NCBI GenBank assembly: GCA_905234355.1
Contig: CAJOHP010000009.1
Coordinates: forward strand, 1-22,673
DNA length: 22,673 nt
Direction: 5' to 3'
Origin: an uncultured Prevotella sp.
Lineage (GTDB): Bacteria > Bacteroidota > Bacteroidia > Bacteroidales > Bacteroidaceae
The notes below the pieces were generated by a model. The model made no database searches and had not been told where the DNA came from. It was given only the letters and a program-made list of their open reading frames with translations. The number at the start of each line of letters is the position of its first letter. Position 1 is the stretch's first letter. The translations under genes and the position numbers were made by a program. Positions 14,864 to 21,791 of this stretch are shown here, piece by piece.

Positions 14864-14933
14864 TTTTGAAACGTTTTTTTGCGATTAGACCTGCATATTT
14901 CATACATATTTCACACTATGCCCCCAAATAATA

Positions 14934-14967
14934 AGGCGGACAGGGTCATCAACGACTCCGTCCGCCT
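14934..14967 (-). terminator. Terminator after the small secreted-protein gene
   Basis: AGGCGGAC pairs with GTCCGCCT, with a partly paired interior, 45 bp after the stop of the gene at 15012-15374. The following sequence on the minus strand is TTATTATTTG, a broken U-tract. A factor-independent terminator is likely. Confidence 0.65.
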
Positions 14968-15011
14968 AGGCTAAATAGAAATCAAGATGAATAATTTCCT
15001 ACATCTGTCCT

Positions 15012-15374
15012 TTACTGCATCAGTCCACGGTTATGAAGCGTGGCATTGAGCAAGATGAGGTACTTACGGTACTGCTCTTTGCCGAGCACGTAGCGCATAT
15101 AGCGCATGTCCTTTTTCACTGCTTTCTCTACGAGGGCTTTGCGTTCGCTGGGCTCAGCGTGTGCAGCAAGCATCATCTCATTGCAGAAGTTGTGGTGTAT
15201 GTCTTCCACTGCTTCCATCTGTTCTAGTGTCATGTCGAGTGTCACGGCCAGCTTGCGCATGTTGACTGTCATGTCGTAGGCTTCAGTGGCCTGTGCGTTG
15301 TTGGCGTTCTCGTTCTCAGCGTATGACATGGTCATGCTGAGCATGGCTACTACCATCAAAACAATCTTTTTCAT
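15012..15374 (-). CDS. Small secreted helical protein of unknown function
   Basis: The 120-residue protein has a signal peptide (residues 1-19, SYA-E) followed by an Asn/Ala-rich stretch and then an all-helical mature domain: MRKLAVTLDMTLEQMEAVEDI, HHNFCNEMMLAAHAE, KKDMRYMRYVLGKEQYRKYL. The layout, short and helical with a LxMTxEQ-like segment and an RxLG..QY.KYL ending, recalls periplasmic CpxP/Spy-like or LTxxQ-type proteins that bind unfolded proteins or sense stress, but the match is loose. It is transcribed alone, with a -7 box about 125 bp upstream and a terminator downstream. Function unassigned. Confidence 0.7.
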   Translation of the reverse strand: MKKIVLMVVAMLSMTMSYAENENANNAQATEAYDMTVNMRKLAVTLDMTLEQMEAVEDIHHNFCNEMMLAAHAEPSERKALVEKAVKKDMRYMRYVLGKEQYRKYLILLNATLHNRGLMQ

Positions 15375-15499
15375 TTCTTTTGTTCCTTTCTTTTCTTTAC
15401 TCGGGGCTGTGTCTTTTTGTTATCCTGTGTAGTTGCGCCCCTACTTTTGTTAATGTTGTTATCCTTAGTCGCAAGGCTTTTTGTTTCCTTTTGACGGTG

Positions 15500-15507
15500 C
15501 AAAGTTA
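15500..15507 (-). promoter_or_regulatory. -7 box for the small secreted-protein gene
   Basis: TAACTTTG on the minus strand fits the Bacteroidetes consensus and would give a leader of about 120 bases before the start at 15374. A -33 box is not clear. I see no known riboswitch in the leader. Confidence 0.5.
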
Positions 15508-15650
15508 CGACGTTTTTGGGTAACATGCCATACTTTTTTCCTATTGTGTGCGCAAACGGGGGCTTTTGTTGACTAAGGTCAAAGAAAAAGACGTTTACAG
15601 AAAATTTGATGAATTTGTCTTAAACAGCTCTTTATTTCGAATATATTCCG

Positions 15651-15658
15651 TATCTTTG
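15651..15658 (+). promoter_or_regulatory. -7 box for the SlyD gene
   Basis: TATCTTTG is a full -7 match, 29 bp before the start at 15688. It is preceded by the perfect 10-bp palindrome GAATATATTC (15639-15648) in the spacer, a possible operator. Confidence 0.6.
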
Positions 15659-15687
15659 CATTCTGAAAACTATCATCAACGATTATT

Positions 15688-16269
15688 ATGGATAAAGTAG
15701 CAAACAAGTACATTGCCGTGAGCTATCAGCTATACACGGTAGAGGATGAGAAAAAGAGCCTTGTGGAGCAGACTCAGCAGGGCCGTCCCTTTCAGTTCAT
15801 CAGTGGCTTCGGCGTATCGCTGGATGCCTTTGAACGTCAGGTCGTGTTGCTTCAGCCCGGCGAGAAATTTGAGATAAAGCTCCTGCCTGGCGAAGCTTTC
15901 GGCGAGTACGACGAGGACGGCGTGCGCACGCTGGCCCGCGAGATGTTTGTCGTCGACGGCAAGTTCGACAGTGCCAACATCTACAATGGCGCCGTCATCA
16001 CGCTGACGGATGAGGAGGAGCATCGTATTATGGCCCGTGTCACCGACGTGAGCGAGAGCGGCGTGACGGTCGACATCAATCATCCTCTGGCAGGCGAGAC
16101 CCTGCTTTTCACCGGTGTGGTACTGGAGAACCGTGATGCCACGACGGCGGAGATAGAGCACATGCTGCAGCGACTGAGCTGTGAGTGCAGCGGCTGCGAC
16201 GACTGCGGCGGCTGTGACGGCGACGACAACAAAGGCCAGGGCGGCTGCTGTGGCCATTGTCACGGGTGA
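15688..16269 (+). CDS. slyD: SlyD-type FKBP peptidyl-prolyl isomerase
   Basis: The 193-residue protein is a cytoplasmic cis-trans prolyl isomerase and folding helper. The FKBP core has FQFISGFGVSLDAFERQVV and LQPGEKFEIKLLPGEAFGEYDE (about residues 35-80), where canonical SlyD has LIPGLE and PE.AYG. The insert-in-flap chaperone domain (about 80-130) follows, and the core resumes with the highly conserved NHPLAGETLLF (about 131-141). The C-terminal 30 residues hold eight Cys and two His (SCECSGCDDCGGCD ... GGCCGHCHG), the metal-binding tail used in E. coli SlyD for nickel supply. The GFG in place of a usual GLIPG segment suggests weaker isomerase activity with chaperone function kept. Length and domain order are normal. 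aroC follows 45 bp downstream. Confidence 0.9.
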   Translation: MDKVANKYIAVSYQLYTVEDEKKSLVEQTQQGRPFQFISGFGVSLDAFERQVVLLQPGEKFEIKLLPGEAFGEYDEDGVRTLAREMFVVDGKFDSANIYNGAVITLTDEEEHRIMARVTDVSESGVTVDINHPLAGETLLFTGVVLENRDATTAEIEHMLQRLSCECSGCDDCGGCDGDDNKGQGGCCGHCHG

Positions 16270-16314
16270 GCTTATACATATCACGATCACGCAAACACTA
16301 ACAGACAAAGAACA

Positions 16315-17409
16315 GTGAGCAATATATTCGGAAACATTTTCACGCTGACCAGCTTTGGCGAGAGCCATGGTGCCGGCATCGGCGGTGTGGTCGACGGGAT
16401 GCCAGCCGGCATAGAGATAGATCTCGACTTCATACAGAGCGAGCTTGACCGTAGACGCCCCGGCCAGAGCAGCATCACCACGTCGCGTCGTGAGGCCGAC
16501 AGGGTGGAACTGCTTAGCGGCGTATTCGAAGGGCGCTCGACAGGCTGCCCGATAGGTTTTCTGGTGCGCAACGAAAACCAGCACTCAGAAGACTACGACA
16601 ACATGAGGCATCTGTTTCGTCCGTCGCACGCCGACTACACCTATTATAATAAATATGGTACGCGCGACCACCGCGGCGGTGGACGTTCGTCTGCCCGTGT
16701 CACCATCAGCCGCTGTGTAGGCGGTGCGCTGGCCAAGCTGGCGCTTCGGCAGATAGGCGTCAGCGTCAGGGCCTACACCTCTCAGGTGGGTCCTATTGTC
16801 CTGGAAGGCGACTACCGCAATTACGACCTGTCTTTAGCGGAGCAAAATGCCGTCAGATGTCCTGACGCAGAGAAGGCCCTGCAGATGATGAAGCTCATAG
16901 AGCAGGTGAAAAGCGAGGGCGACACCATAGGCGGTGTAATCACCTGCGTGGTGTCGGGGTGCCCTGCAGGCCTCGGCGCCCCCGAGTTTGACAAGCTGCA
17001 CGCTGCACTAGGCGCAGCCATGCTGAGCATCAATGCGGTGAAGGGCTTTGAGTATGGCGAAGGCTTTGCCGGTGCGGCACAACGCGGCTCACAGCAGAAC
17101 GACATTTTCCTGCCCCCCTGCAACGCCGACAATGCCCAACCGCGTACAGCCACCAACCACAGCGGTGGCATACAGGGTGGCATCTCCAATGGTCAGGACA
17201 TCTACATGCGGATAGCCTTCAAGCCGGTGGCCACACTGCTGCAAGAGCAGCTTACCATAGACACGGCCCTTCAGCCAGCCACCTTCACAGCCCATGGTCG
17301 GCATGACCCTTGTGTGCTGCCAAGAGCCGTGCCTGTGGTAGAAGCCATGGCCGCCATGACCGTTTTAGACCACTATTTACTTGGAAAAACCATAAAAATA
17401 AGGCAATAA
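16315..17409 (+). CDS. aroC: Chorismate synthase
   Basis: The 364-residue enzyme converts 5-enolpyruvylshikimate-3-phosphate to chorismate using reduced FMN, the last step of the common aromatic pathway. All signature segments are present: FGESHGAGIGGVVDGMPAG near the N-terminus, RPSHADYTYYNKYG, DHRGGGRSSARVT and RTATNHSGGIQGGISNG. Length matches the family. The start is GTG at 16315, which gives the conserved MSNIFGN opening; no strong ribosome-binding site precedes it. It may be co-transcribed with slyD. Catalytic His in ESHG and the Arg-rich flavin/phosphate loops are intact, so it should be active. Confidence 0.96.
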   Translation: MSNIFGNIFTLTSFGESHGAGIGGVVDGMPAGIEIDLDFIQSELDRRRPGQSSITTSRREADRVELLSGVFEGRSTGCPIGFLVRNENQHSEDYDNMRHLFRPSHADYTYYNKYGTRDHRGGGRSSARVTISRCVGGALAKLALRQIGVSVRAYTSQVGPIVLEGDYRNYDLSLAEQNAVRCPDAEKALQMMKLIEQVKSEGDTIGGVITCVVSGCPAGLGAPEFDKLHAALGAAMLSINAVKGFEYGEGFAGAAQRGSQQNDIFLPPCNADNAQPRTATNHSGGIQGGISNGQDIYMRIAFKPVATLLQEQLTIDTALQPATFTAHGRHDPCVLPRAVPVVEAMAAMTVLDHYLLGKTIKIRQ

Positions 17410-17414
17410 AGAAT

Positions 17415-17441
17415 ATTATTTGCAAAATAATTCCATTTTTT
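17415..17441 (+). terminator. Possible aroC terminator
   Basis: ATTATTT-GCA-AAATAAT is a 7-bp AT-only hairpin followed by ATTTTTT, right after the aroC stop. The stem is weak and the T-run overlaps the next promoter region. Confidence 0.35.
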
Positions 17442-17442
17442 C

Positions 17443-17473
17443 TTTGCCGTTTGAATTTTTTTCTGTAACTTTG
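17443..17473 (+). promoter_or_regulatory. Promoter of the small RNA candidate
   Basis: TTTG (17443-17446), 19 bp, TAACTTTG (17466-17473): a full match to the Bacteroidetes promoter consensus with ideal spacing. Confidence 0.75.
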
Positions 17474-17478
17474 CAGCC

Positions 17479-17577
17479 GCTAAGAGGGCTTGTGATAAGT
17501 CCGATTAAGCTTTAGTTAAGTCTAGTTTAGTTTTTGTGTTGGTTGAGGGTGACGGATTCGTCACCCTCAAATTTTTT
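17479..17577 (+). ncRNA. Candidate small RNA of about 100 nt
   Basis: A consensus promoter and a strong terminator bracket about 100 bases that contain no credible open reading frame. The 5' part can form a hairpin GGGCTT-GTGAT-AAGTCC (17486-17502). The middle is A/U-rich and repetitive (TTTAGTTAAG, CTAGTTTAG), probably single-stranded. The 3' end is the terminator stem. Start position is estimated as a few bases after the -7 box. I do not recognise a known family; a Bacteroidales regulatory RNA that pairs with mRNAs through the unstructured middle is a reasonable guess. Confidence 0.6.
17543..17577 (+). terminator. Strong intrinsic terminator of the small RNA
   Basis: TTGAGGGTGACG pairs perfectly with CGTCACCCTCAA (12 bp) around a GATT loop, followed by ATTTTTT. 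A second, weaker hairpin with a T-run (AGACG/CGTCT, 17593-17611) lies just downstream. Confidence 0.9.
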
Positions 17578-17656
17578 GCTACAAGGCAGAACAGACGACA
17601 GGAGAGCGTCTCTTTTTGTTAAAAAATGTTGCACAGTAAATATTTTCGCTTAAGAC

Positions 17657-17689
17657 TTTGCTGAGTTCGGGAAATAATTTGTACCTTTG
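17657..17689 (+). promoter_or_regulatory. Promoter of tRNA-Asp
   Basis: TTTG (17657-17660), 21 bp, TACCTTTG (17682-17689), ending 23 bp before the tRNA. Matches the Bacteroidetes consensus. Confidence 0.75.
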
Positions 17690-17712
17690 CACCCGCAAAC
17701 AAGAAAAGCCTT

Positions 17713-17786
17713 GGTGCGTTAGTTCAGTAGGTTAGAATGCCTGCCTGTCACGCAGGAGGTCACGAGTTCGAATCTCGTACGCACCG
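17713..17786 (+). tRNA. tRNA-Asp (anticodon GUC)
   Basis: The 74-nt cloverleaf has acceptor GGTGCGT/ACGCACC, D arm GTTC/GAAT, anticodon stem CCTGC/GCAGG with loop CTGTCAC (anticodon GUC), T arm ACGAG-TTCGAAT-CTCGT and discriminator G. CCA is not encoded. Confidence 0.96.
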
Positions 17787-17802
17787 CAAAACAAAACAAC
17801 AG

Positions 17803-17838
17803 AAAGCTCGTCGATGGTTCGATGAGCTTTTCATTTTT
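17803..17838 (+). terminator. Terminator of tRNA-Asp
   Basis: AAAGCTCGTCGA pairs with TCGATGAGCTTT (12 bp, one G-U) around a TGGT loop, followed by TCATTTTT. It starts 17 bp after the tRNA. Confidence 0.8.
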
Positions 17839-17853
17839 AACACTTAGGCATAT

Positions 17854-18507
17854 ATGATGAAGAAAATGCTTACGGTCCTCGCCATGACGCTCTGCATGGG
17901 CGGAGGAGCTCTTGCACAGGGGGTGACATCGTCGCTCACTGCCTACCCCCACTTCAAGTCGGGCACCATACACCTGTCCAACGGGAAGACCATCAAGAAC
18001 CCGCTTCTCAACGTGTTTCTGAAGAATGCCTGCCTGCTCTACCGAAGCGGGGCCAACACCATGGAGGCCAACATGGACAACATCAAGGGCGTGGACTTCG
18101 ACGACCGCACCTATATCAAGATAGGAGACAAGCTGGCTCACCTGGTGGACAGTGTGAAGGGCAACCGGCTCTACTGCATCACGCTGATAGACCTGGCGGC
18201 CTACCAGCAAAGCCTGCGCAACGATGTGAACATCACCAACCTGGACATCAGCTCGCTCGACCTGAGTGGCGGCCAGCTGAGCTACACCACCGTAGACCTG
18301 GCACCTCAGGAGGGGCTGGAGCTGCCCGTGGTGTGTGAGTACTACTATCTGCTCGACGGCAAGATGGTGCGTGTGCACGAGCGCGATCTCTCGCGAGCCC
18401 TGTCAAAGGAGCGCCGGCGCCTGATGCGCACGATAATGACAACAAACGACTTCAGCTGGGTGAGCGAAGAACAGCTGATGAAACTGCTCAAAGCCATCAC
18501 CGAATAA
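17854..18507 (+). CDS. Secreted protein of unknown function upstream of the WecB-like gene
   Basis: The 217-residue protein has a signal peptide (residues 1-22, ALA-Q; start at 17854 or the adjacent ATG 17857). The mature part opens with FKSGTIHLSNGKTIKNPLLNVFL and later has GVDFDDRTYIKIGDKLAHLV, a strand pattern seen in small secreted beta-rich proteins that report on attached residues. The rest is mixed, with a charged, helical C-terminal third (RDLSRALSKERRRLMRTIM). There is no membrane helix besides the signal and no family I can name. It ends 5 bp before the WecB-like gene, so the two are co-transcribed, and a third gene follows with a 4-bp overlap. Confidence 0.7.
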   Translation: MMKKMLTVLAMTLCMGGGALAQGVTSSLTAYPHFKSGTIHLSNGKTIKNPLLNVFLKNACLLYRSGANTMEANMDNIKGVDFDDRTYIKIGDKLAHLVDSVKGNRLYCITLIDLAAYQQSLRNDVNITNLDISSLDLSGGQLSYTTVDLAPQEGLELPVVCEYYYLLDGKMVRVHERDLSRALSKERRRLMRTIMTTNDFSWVSEEQLMKLLKAITE

Positions 18508-18512
18508 GCATC

Positions 18513-19586
18513 ATGACAAAGAAGAACATCTGCATCGTGGTGGGTGCGCGCCCCAACTTTATGAAGGTAGCCCCGCTACTGCGGGCTGTGCGCAAAAGCG
18601 GCGAAGCCGACAGCCAGCTCGTCTATACCGGTCGTGCCGACGACCCCACGCTGGAGCCCACCCTGTTTGACGACCTGGAGATGCCGCTGCCCAACGCCTG
18701 TCTTGGCGTGGACAGCCAGCGTCTGAATGAGATTACGAGCCGGGTGATGGCCGAGTTCGACAGCTATCTCGACAGCCATCCGTGCGACGTGGTCATCGTC
18801 GTGGACGACCTGGCGTCGACGATGGCCGCCGCAATTGTCACCAAGAAGCGTGGCATCCGCCTGGCCCACTTGGTGGCAGGCACGCGCTCGTTTGACATCA
18901 GCATGCCCAAGGAGATCAACCGTCTGGTCATCGACGCCCTGAGCGACTACCTCTTCACGGCCGGCATGAAAAGCAACAGCGTGGCCACACGCGAACAGGG
19001 CGTGACGTCGCAGACCTATCTTGTAGGCAATATCCTGATGGACTCGCTGCGCTACAACCGCACACGGTTCCGCCAGCCATCCTTAGCGGGTCTTGACCTG
19101 ACGACCCAGCCCTACCTTGTGCTCACGCTCAACCGCAAGGCGCTGCTTTCCGACACCGTCAGGCTGCGGCAACTGCTCGACGTGCTGGCAGCATGCGGCC
19201 TGCCCGTAGTGGCACCTGTCAGGGGCGAGGCCGGCACCTTCATGCACAAGCACTACGCCACAAGACCAAGCATGCACATCGTGGATCCGCTGTCGTATCT
19301 GGAGTTCGGGTGGCTCACGATGCACGCCAAGGGCATCGTGACCGACTCGGGCAACGTGGCAGAAGAAGCAACGTTCAACGGGGTGCCCTGCATCACACTG
19401 AACAGCTATACCGAGCATCAGGAGACCGTCAGCCAGGGCACCAACGTGCTGATAGGCGGCGACGCCGAAAAGCTGCGTGCCGCACTCGGCACCCTGCTGG
19501 CGGGCCAGTGGAAAAGCGGAGCACTGCCTGACCGGTGGGACGGTCGCACCTCTGAACGCATCGTACAGATACTGTTGAACACATGA
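18513..19586 (+). CDS. WecB-like UDP-GlcNAc 2-epimerase homologue with altered active site
   Basis: The 357-residue protein belongs to the non-hydrolysing UDP-N-acetylglucosamine 2-epimerase family, which makes UDP-ManNAc for surface polysaccharides. Family landmarks are clear: GARPNFMKVAPLLRAV (11-26), VDDLASTMAAAI (97-108), FDISMPKEINR (127-137), VGNILMDSL (171-179), VTDSGNVAEEA (276-286) and the GYF-type two-domain length. However, key catalytic positions differ from the E. coli enzyme: the Glu of HVEAG is Val121, the first Glu of PEE.NR is Lys133, and the His of THRxEN is Asn207 (LTLNRKAL). The Asp of QGDT appears kept (Asp99). The UDP-binding DSG..EEA segment is mostly intact. It probably binds a nucleotide sugar but is unlikely to be a normal epimerase. 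No wec/cps genes are adjacent. The stop overlaps the next start. Confidence 0.85.
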   Translation: MTKKNICIVVGARPNFMKVAPLLRAVRKSGEADSQLVYTGRADDPTLEPTLFDDLEMPLPNACLGVDSQRLNEITSRVMAEFDSYLDSHPCDVVIVVDDLASTMAAAIVTKKRGIRLAHLVAGTRSFDISMPKEINRLVIDALSDYLFTAGMKSNSVATREQGVTSQTYLVGNILMDSLRYNRTRFRQPSLAGLDLTTQPYLVLTLNRKALLSDTVRLRQLLDVLAACGLPVVAPVRGEAGTFMHKHYATRPSMHIVDPLSYLEFGWLTMHAKGIVTDSGNVAEEATFNGVPCITLNSYTEHQETVSQGTNVLIGGDAEKLRAALGTLLAGQWKSGALPDRWDGRTSERIVQILLNT

Positions 19587-20449
19587 AGAAAGAACGACTG
19601 AAGAACCACTACCTGCAGGGCCTGGGCCTGCTCGTCATCGTGCTGGCTCTGGTGCGTTGCATCTTTCCCTCAGTGGCTGAGGTCGACACACCCGCGGCCG
19701 GAAGAGACGCAGAAGAGCCTGTGGCGACTGCGATGCAGGAGATGCAAACGGACACTGTAGTGGAAGAGTTTAGCGATCGCCCCATTCCCCCGCCTGAAGC
19801 ACTGCCCTACACAGCGCCGGGCAGCCGGGCCATGCACAGTGCCACGCGCACCATGCGCCACCTCGGCACAGGCGAGCGACGCCATCGCATCTACTCGGTG
19901 AGCGACTATCAGACCGTCTTCCCCGACACCAATGCCCTGCAGCTTTCTGCTGCCTGCCACTGGGGCGTCACGCCAGTGCGCAACCGTGCCGACGCCGAAG
20001 AGCGCCGCACACAGCTGGTCTACATCGGGGCGTCGCCCTACTACAGCGTGGACCGTCTGACACGCAGCATACCCTATCTGGTGCCACGGGCCGCGGTGCT
20101 GCTCGACGACATAGGACGTGCCTTTTTCGACAGCCTGCACGTGAAGGGCATGGCGCTGCACCGCTTCATCGTGACGAGCGTGCTGCGGTCGGGAGAAGAC
20201 GTGGAGAAGCTCCGCCGGACAAACAAAAACGCCACGGAGCTGTCGTGCCACCTCTACGGCACCACGTTCGACATCAGCTACACACGATTCCAAGTGGTGG
20301 AAGACCCGCAGGGTCCGCCACGACGTGTGTCGCCCAACGACTCGCTGAAGTGGGTGCTCTCAGAGGTGCTGCGCGACATGAGGGAGGGCGAGCGTTGCTT
20401 CATCAAGCATGAAGTGAAGCAACCGTGCTTCCACATCACGGTGAGATGA
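19583..20449 (+). CDS. DUF5715-like protein with M15-type peptidase motif
   Basis: The 288-residue protein has a single membrane helix or uncleaved signal (about 12-29), a Pro/Glu-rich linker (30-80), then a conserved domain (about 140-288) that I recognise as like DUF5715 of Bacteroidetes. Within it SCHLYGTTFDIS (221-232) resembles the H..G.A.D metal-binding motif of M15/VanY-type peptidoglycan peptidases, with His223 and Asp230, and FHI near the end (His284) could be the third metal ligand; HE (276-277) precedes it. I infer a periplasmic, membrane-anchored metal-dependent enzyme or binding protein acting on peptidoglycan. The ATG overlaps the stop of the WecB-like gene (ATGA, 19583-19586), so the two are made together. 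Confidence 0.75.
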   Translation: MKKERLKNHYLQGLGLLVIVLALVRCIFPSVAEVDTPAAGRDAEEPVATAMQEMQTDTVVEEFSDRPIPPPEALPYTAPGSRAMHSATRTMRHLGTGERRHRIYSVSDYQTVFPDTNALQLSAACHWGVTPVRNRADAEERRTQLVYIGASPYYSVDRLTRSIPYLVPRAAVLLDDIGRAFFDSLHVKGMALHRFIVTSVLRSGEDVEKLRRTNKNATELSCHLYGTTFDISYTRFQVVEDPQGPPRRVSPNDSLKWVLSEVLRDMREGERCFIKHEVKQPCFHITVR

Positions 20450-20523
20450 GGGATGAGAAACATATGTGGCTGAATGCAAATATGACCGAACGAGACATCG
20501 GGTGAGGGCTCCCTTTGTCACGG

Positions 20524-20624
20524 TTTACCCCCTAAACGACCCTCGTCTACCCCCTAGCGGGGCGTCGGCTAGGGGGTAGACTGTGCGCGTCTAGGGGGTA
20601 GACGGGGGTCGTTTAGGGGGTAAA
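20524..20624. repeat. Long palindromic element with five TAGGGGGTA copies
   Basis: Two 34-base arms (20524-20557 and 20591-20624) are inverted copies with one mismatch. The left arm starts TTTACCCCCTAAACGACCC. Each arm holds two copies of TACCCCCTA or its complement, and the 33-base centre holds a fifth (CTAGGGGGTAGAC, 20569-20581). It lies between convergent genes and could fold into a very stable stem that stops transcription from both sides. It has no open reading frame and is unlike a CRISPR array. Confidence 0.85.
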
Positions 20625-20642
20625 TTGAAAAGGTAGGAAACT

Positions 20643-21743
20643 TTAGCGACTTATCTTTCCCCAGAAGAACAGAGCCAATTTAGGCGATTTACTCGTTAGC
20701 TTAATGAAGTGAACGCATATTATGAGGACTATAAGTGATAATAGTGGCGCAACTAAAAAATTAAAGATATAAAAATTTACGCCATCCAATAATATGTACT
20801 CAGCCATGAGCGTTTCTAATAGTATATTTTGCAGTATATACACACCTAAAGTATATTGTCCCCAATTGCAGCACAGGGATATAAACTTATTTGTTTTTCC
20901 TTGAGGTATCAAAGAACAAGCTATTCCTATAAATGCAAGACTTCCTACTATGCCGATTGCTAGCCTATATAGCTTTACAAACAGATCAAGGAAAGAATTA
21001 TTACTTATTTCCAAATAGTCAATCATGATTGTCTTCAGAATGCCATCGTATCCCCAGAAGAACTGATCCCAAAAACACAGCATAATTAGAAACAATGCTG
21101 ACAACCATAAATACCGATTGCATATCATACTGCAAAATTTCTTGTTGTCTCTAAGTTCCATCCCAACAACAAAACATGGATACATAGTATCCAATAGTAC
21201 AAAATGTGGTATATACTGACTTATGATTATTGTTAATGCCATCCATAGATATTTGCTTAATCTTAAATGGCTTCCGCAATAGGCTAAAATATAGCAGAAG
21301 AAACAAGTCTTTAAGAACCAAAACGGGTATGGGCCAACGAATCCTTTCAATATAAAGACTATAGTTTCCTTAATATCGATTATCCATAAAGTCGGACTTT
21401 GGGTTGACAAATGATTTCTAATAAGAAAACAAATGAAACCTAAAATAACGCCCCAAATAAAAGTGGGCAATATGAGCTGAACAAACTTCTTTCTTACAAA
21501 ATCCAATGGAGAATATGACATTGAAGACTGGGCAAAGTAGCCTGAAATCATCATAAATAATGGCATGTGGAACGAATATATGATCCTGTAGACGGGCTCA
21601 TCATAGTGGTTTGTAGATAAAAAGTATTGTATAGAGTGCCCCCATAAGACTAGGAATATAGCATATAGCTTCAGGAAATCAAATGCTTTAATTCTAACTT
21701 TCGGTCCACTAGCAATAGACACCTTTCTTACGACATTGTTCAT
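20643..21743 (-). CDS. Integral membrane acyltransferase (acyltransferase 3 family)
   Basis: The 366-residue protein has about ten membrane helices. The N-terminal FDFLKLYAIFLVLWGHSIQYF (21-41) carries the conserved His36 of the acyltransferase-3 family, and FHMPLFMMISGYFA (58-71) is the second hallmark. Family members transfer acetyl or other acyl groups from the cytoplasm to sugars of surface polysaccharides, O-antigen or peptidoglycan. The gene is strikingly AT-rich (many ATA, AAA, TTT codons) beside neighbours of clearly higher G+C, and lies next to a palindromic repeat, which points to recent transfer. It is 48 bp downstream of the FHA gene in the same direction. The exact substrate is unknown. 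Confidence 0.85.
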   Translation of the reverse strand: MNNVVRKVSIASGPKVRIKAFDFLKLYAIFLVLWGHSIQYFLSTNHYDEPVYRIIYSFHMPLFMMISGYFAQSSMSYSPLDFVRKKFVQLILPTFIWGVILGFICFLIRNHLSTQSPTLWIIDIKETIVFILKGFVGPYPFWFLKTCFFCYILAYCGSHLRLSKYLWMALTIIISQYIPHFVLLDTMYPCFVVGMELRDNKKFCSMICNRYLWLSALFLIMLCFWDQFFWGYDGILKTIMIDYLEISNNSFLDLFVKLYRLAIGIVGSLAFIGIACSLIPQGKTNKFISLCCNWGQYTLGVYILQNILLETLMAEYILLDGVNFYIFNFLVAPLLSLIVLIICVHFIKLTSKSPKLALFFWGKISR

Positions 21744-21791
21744 AATAGTAATAAAGCCTGCCAGCCCCCCCTAACAGAGCAAAATGAATCC

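Noticed and set aside
15730..16584. 284-residue minus-strand frame opposite slyD and the start of aroC
   Set aside because: Both plus-strand genes are recognised families with intact motifs; the mirror frame spans their intergenic gap without any domain.
20524..20624. Repeats considered as a CRISPR remnant
   Set aside because: Copies occur as inverted pairs with no regular spacers and no cas genes nearby.
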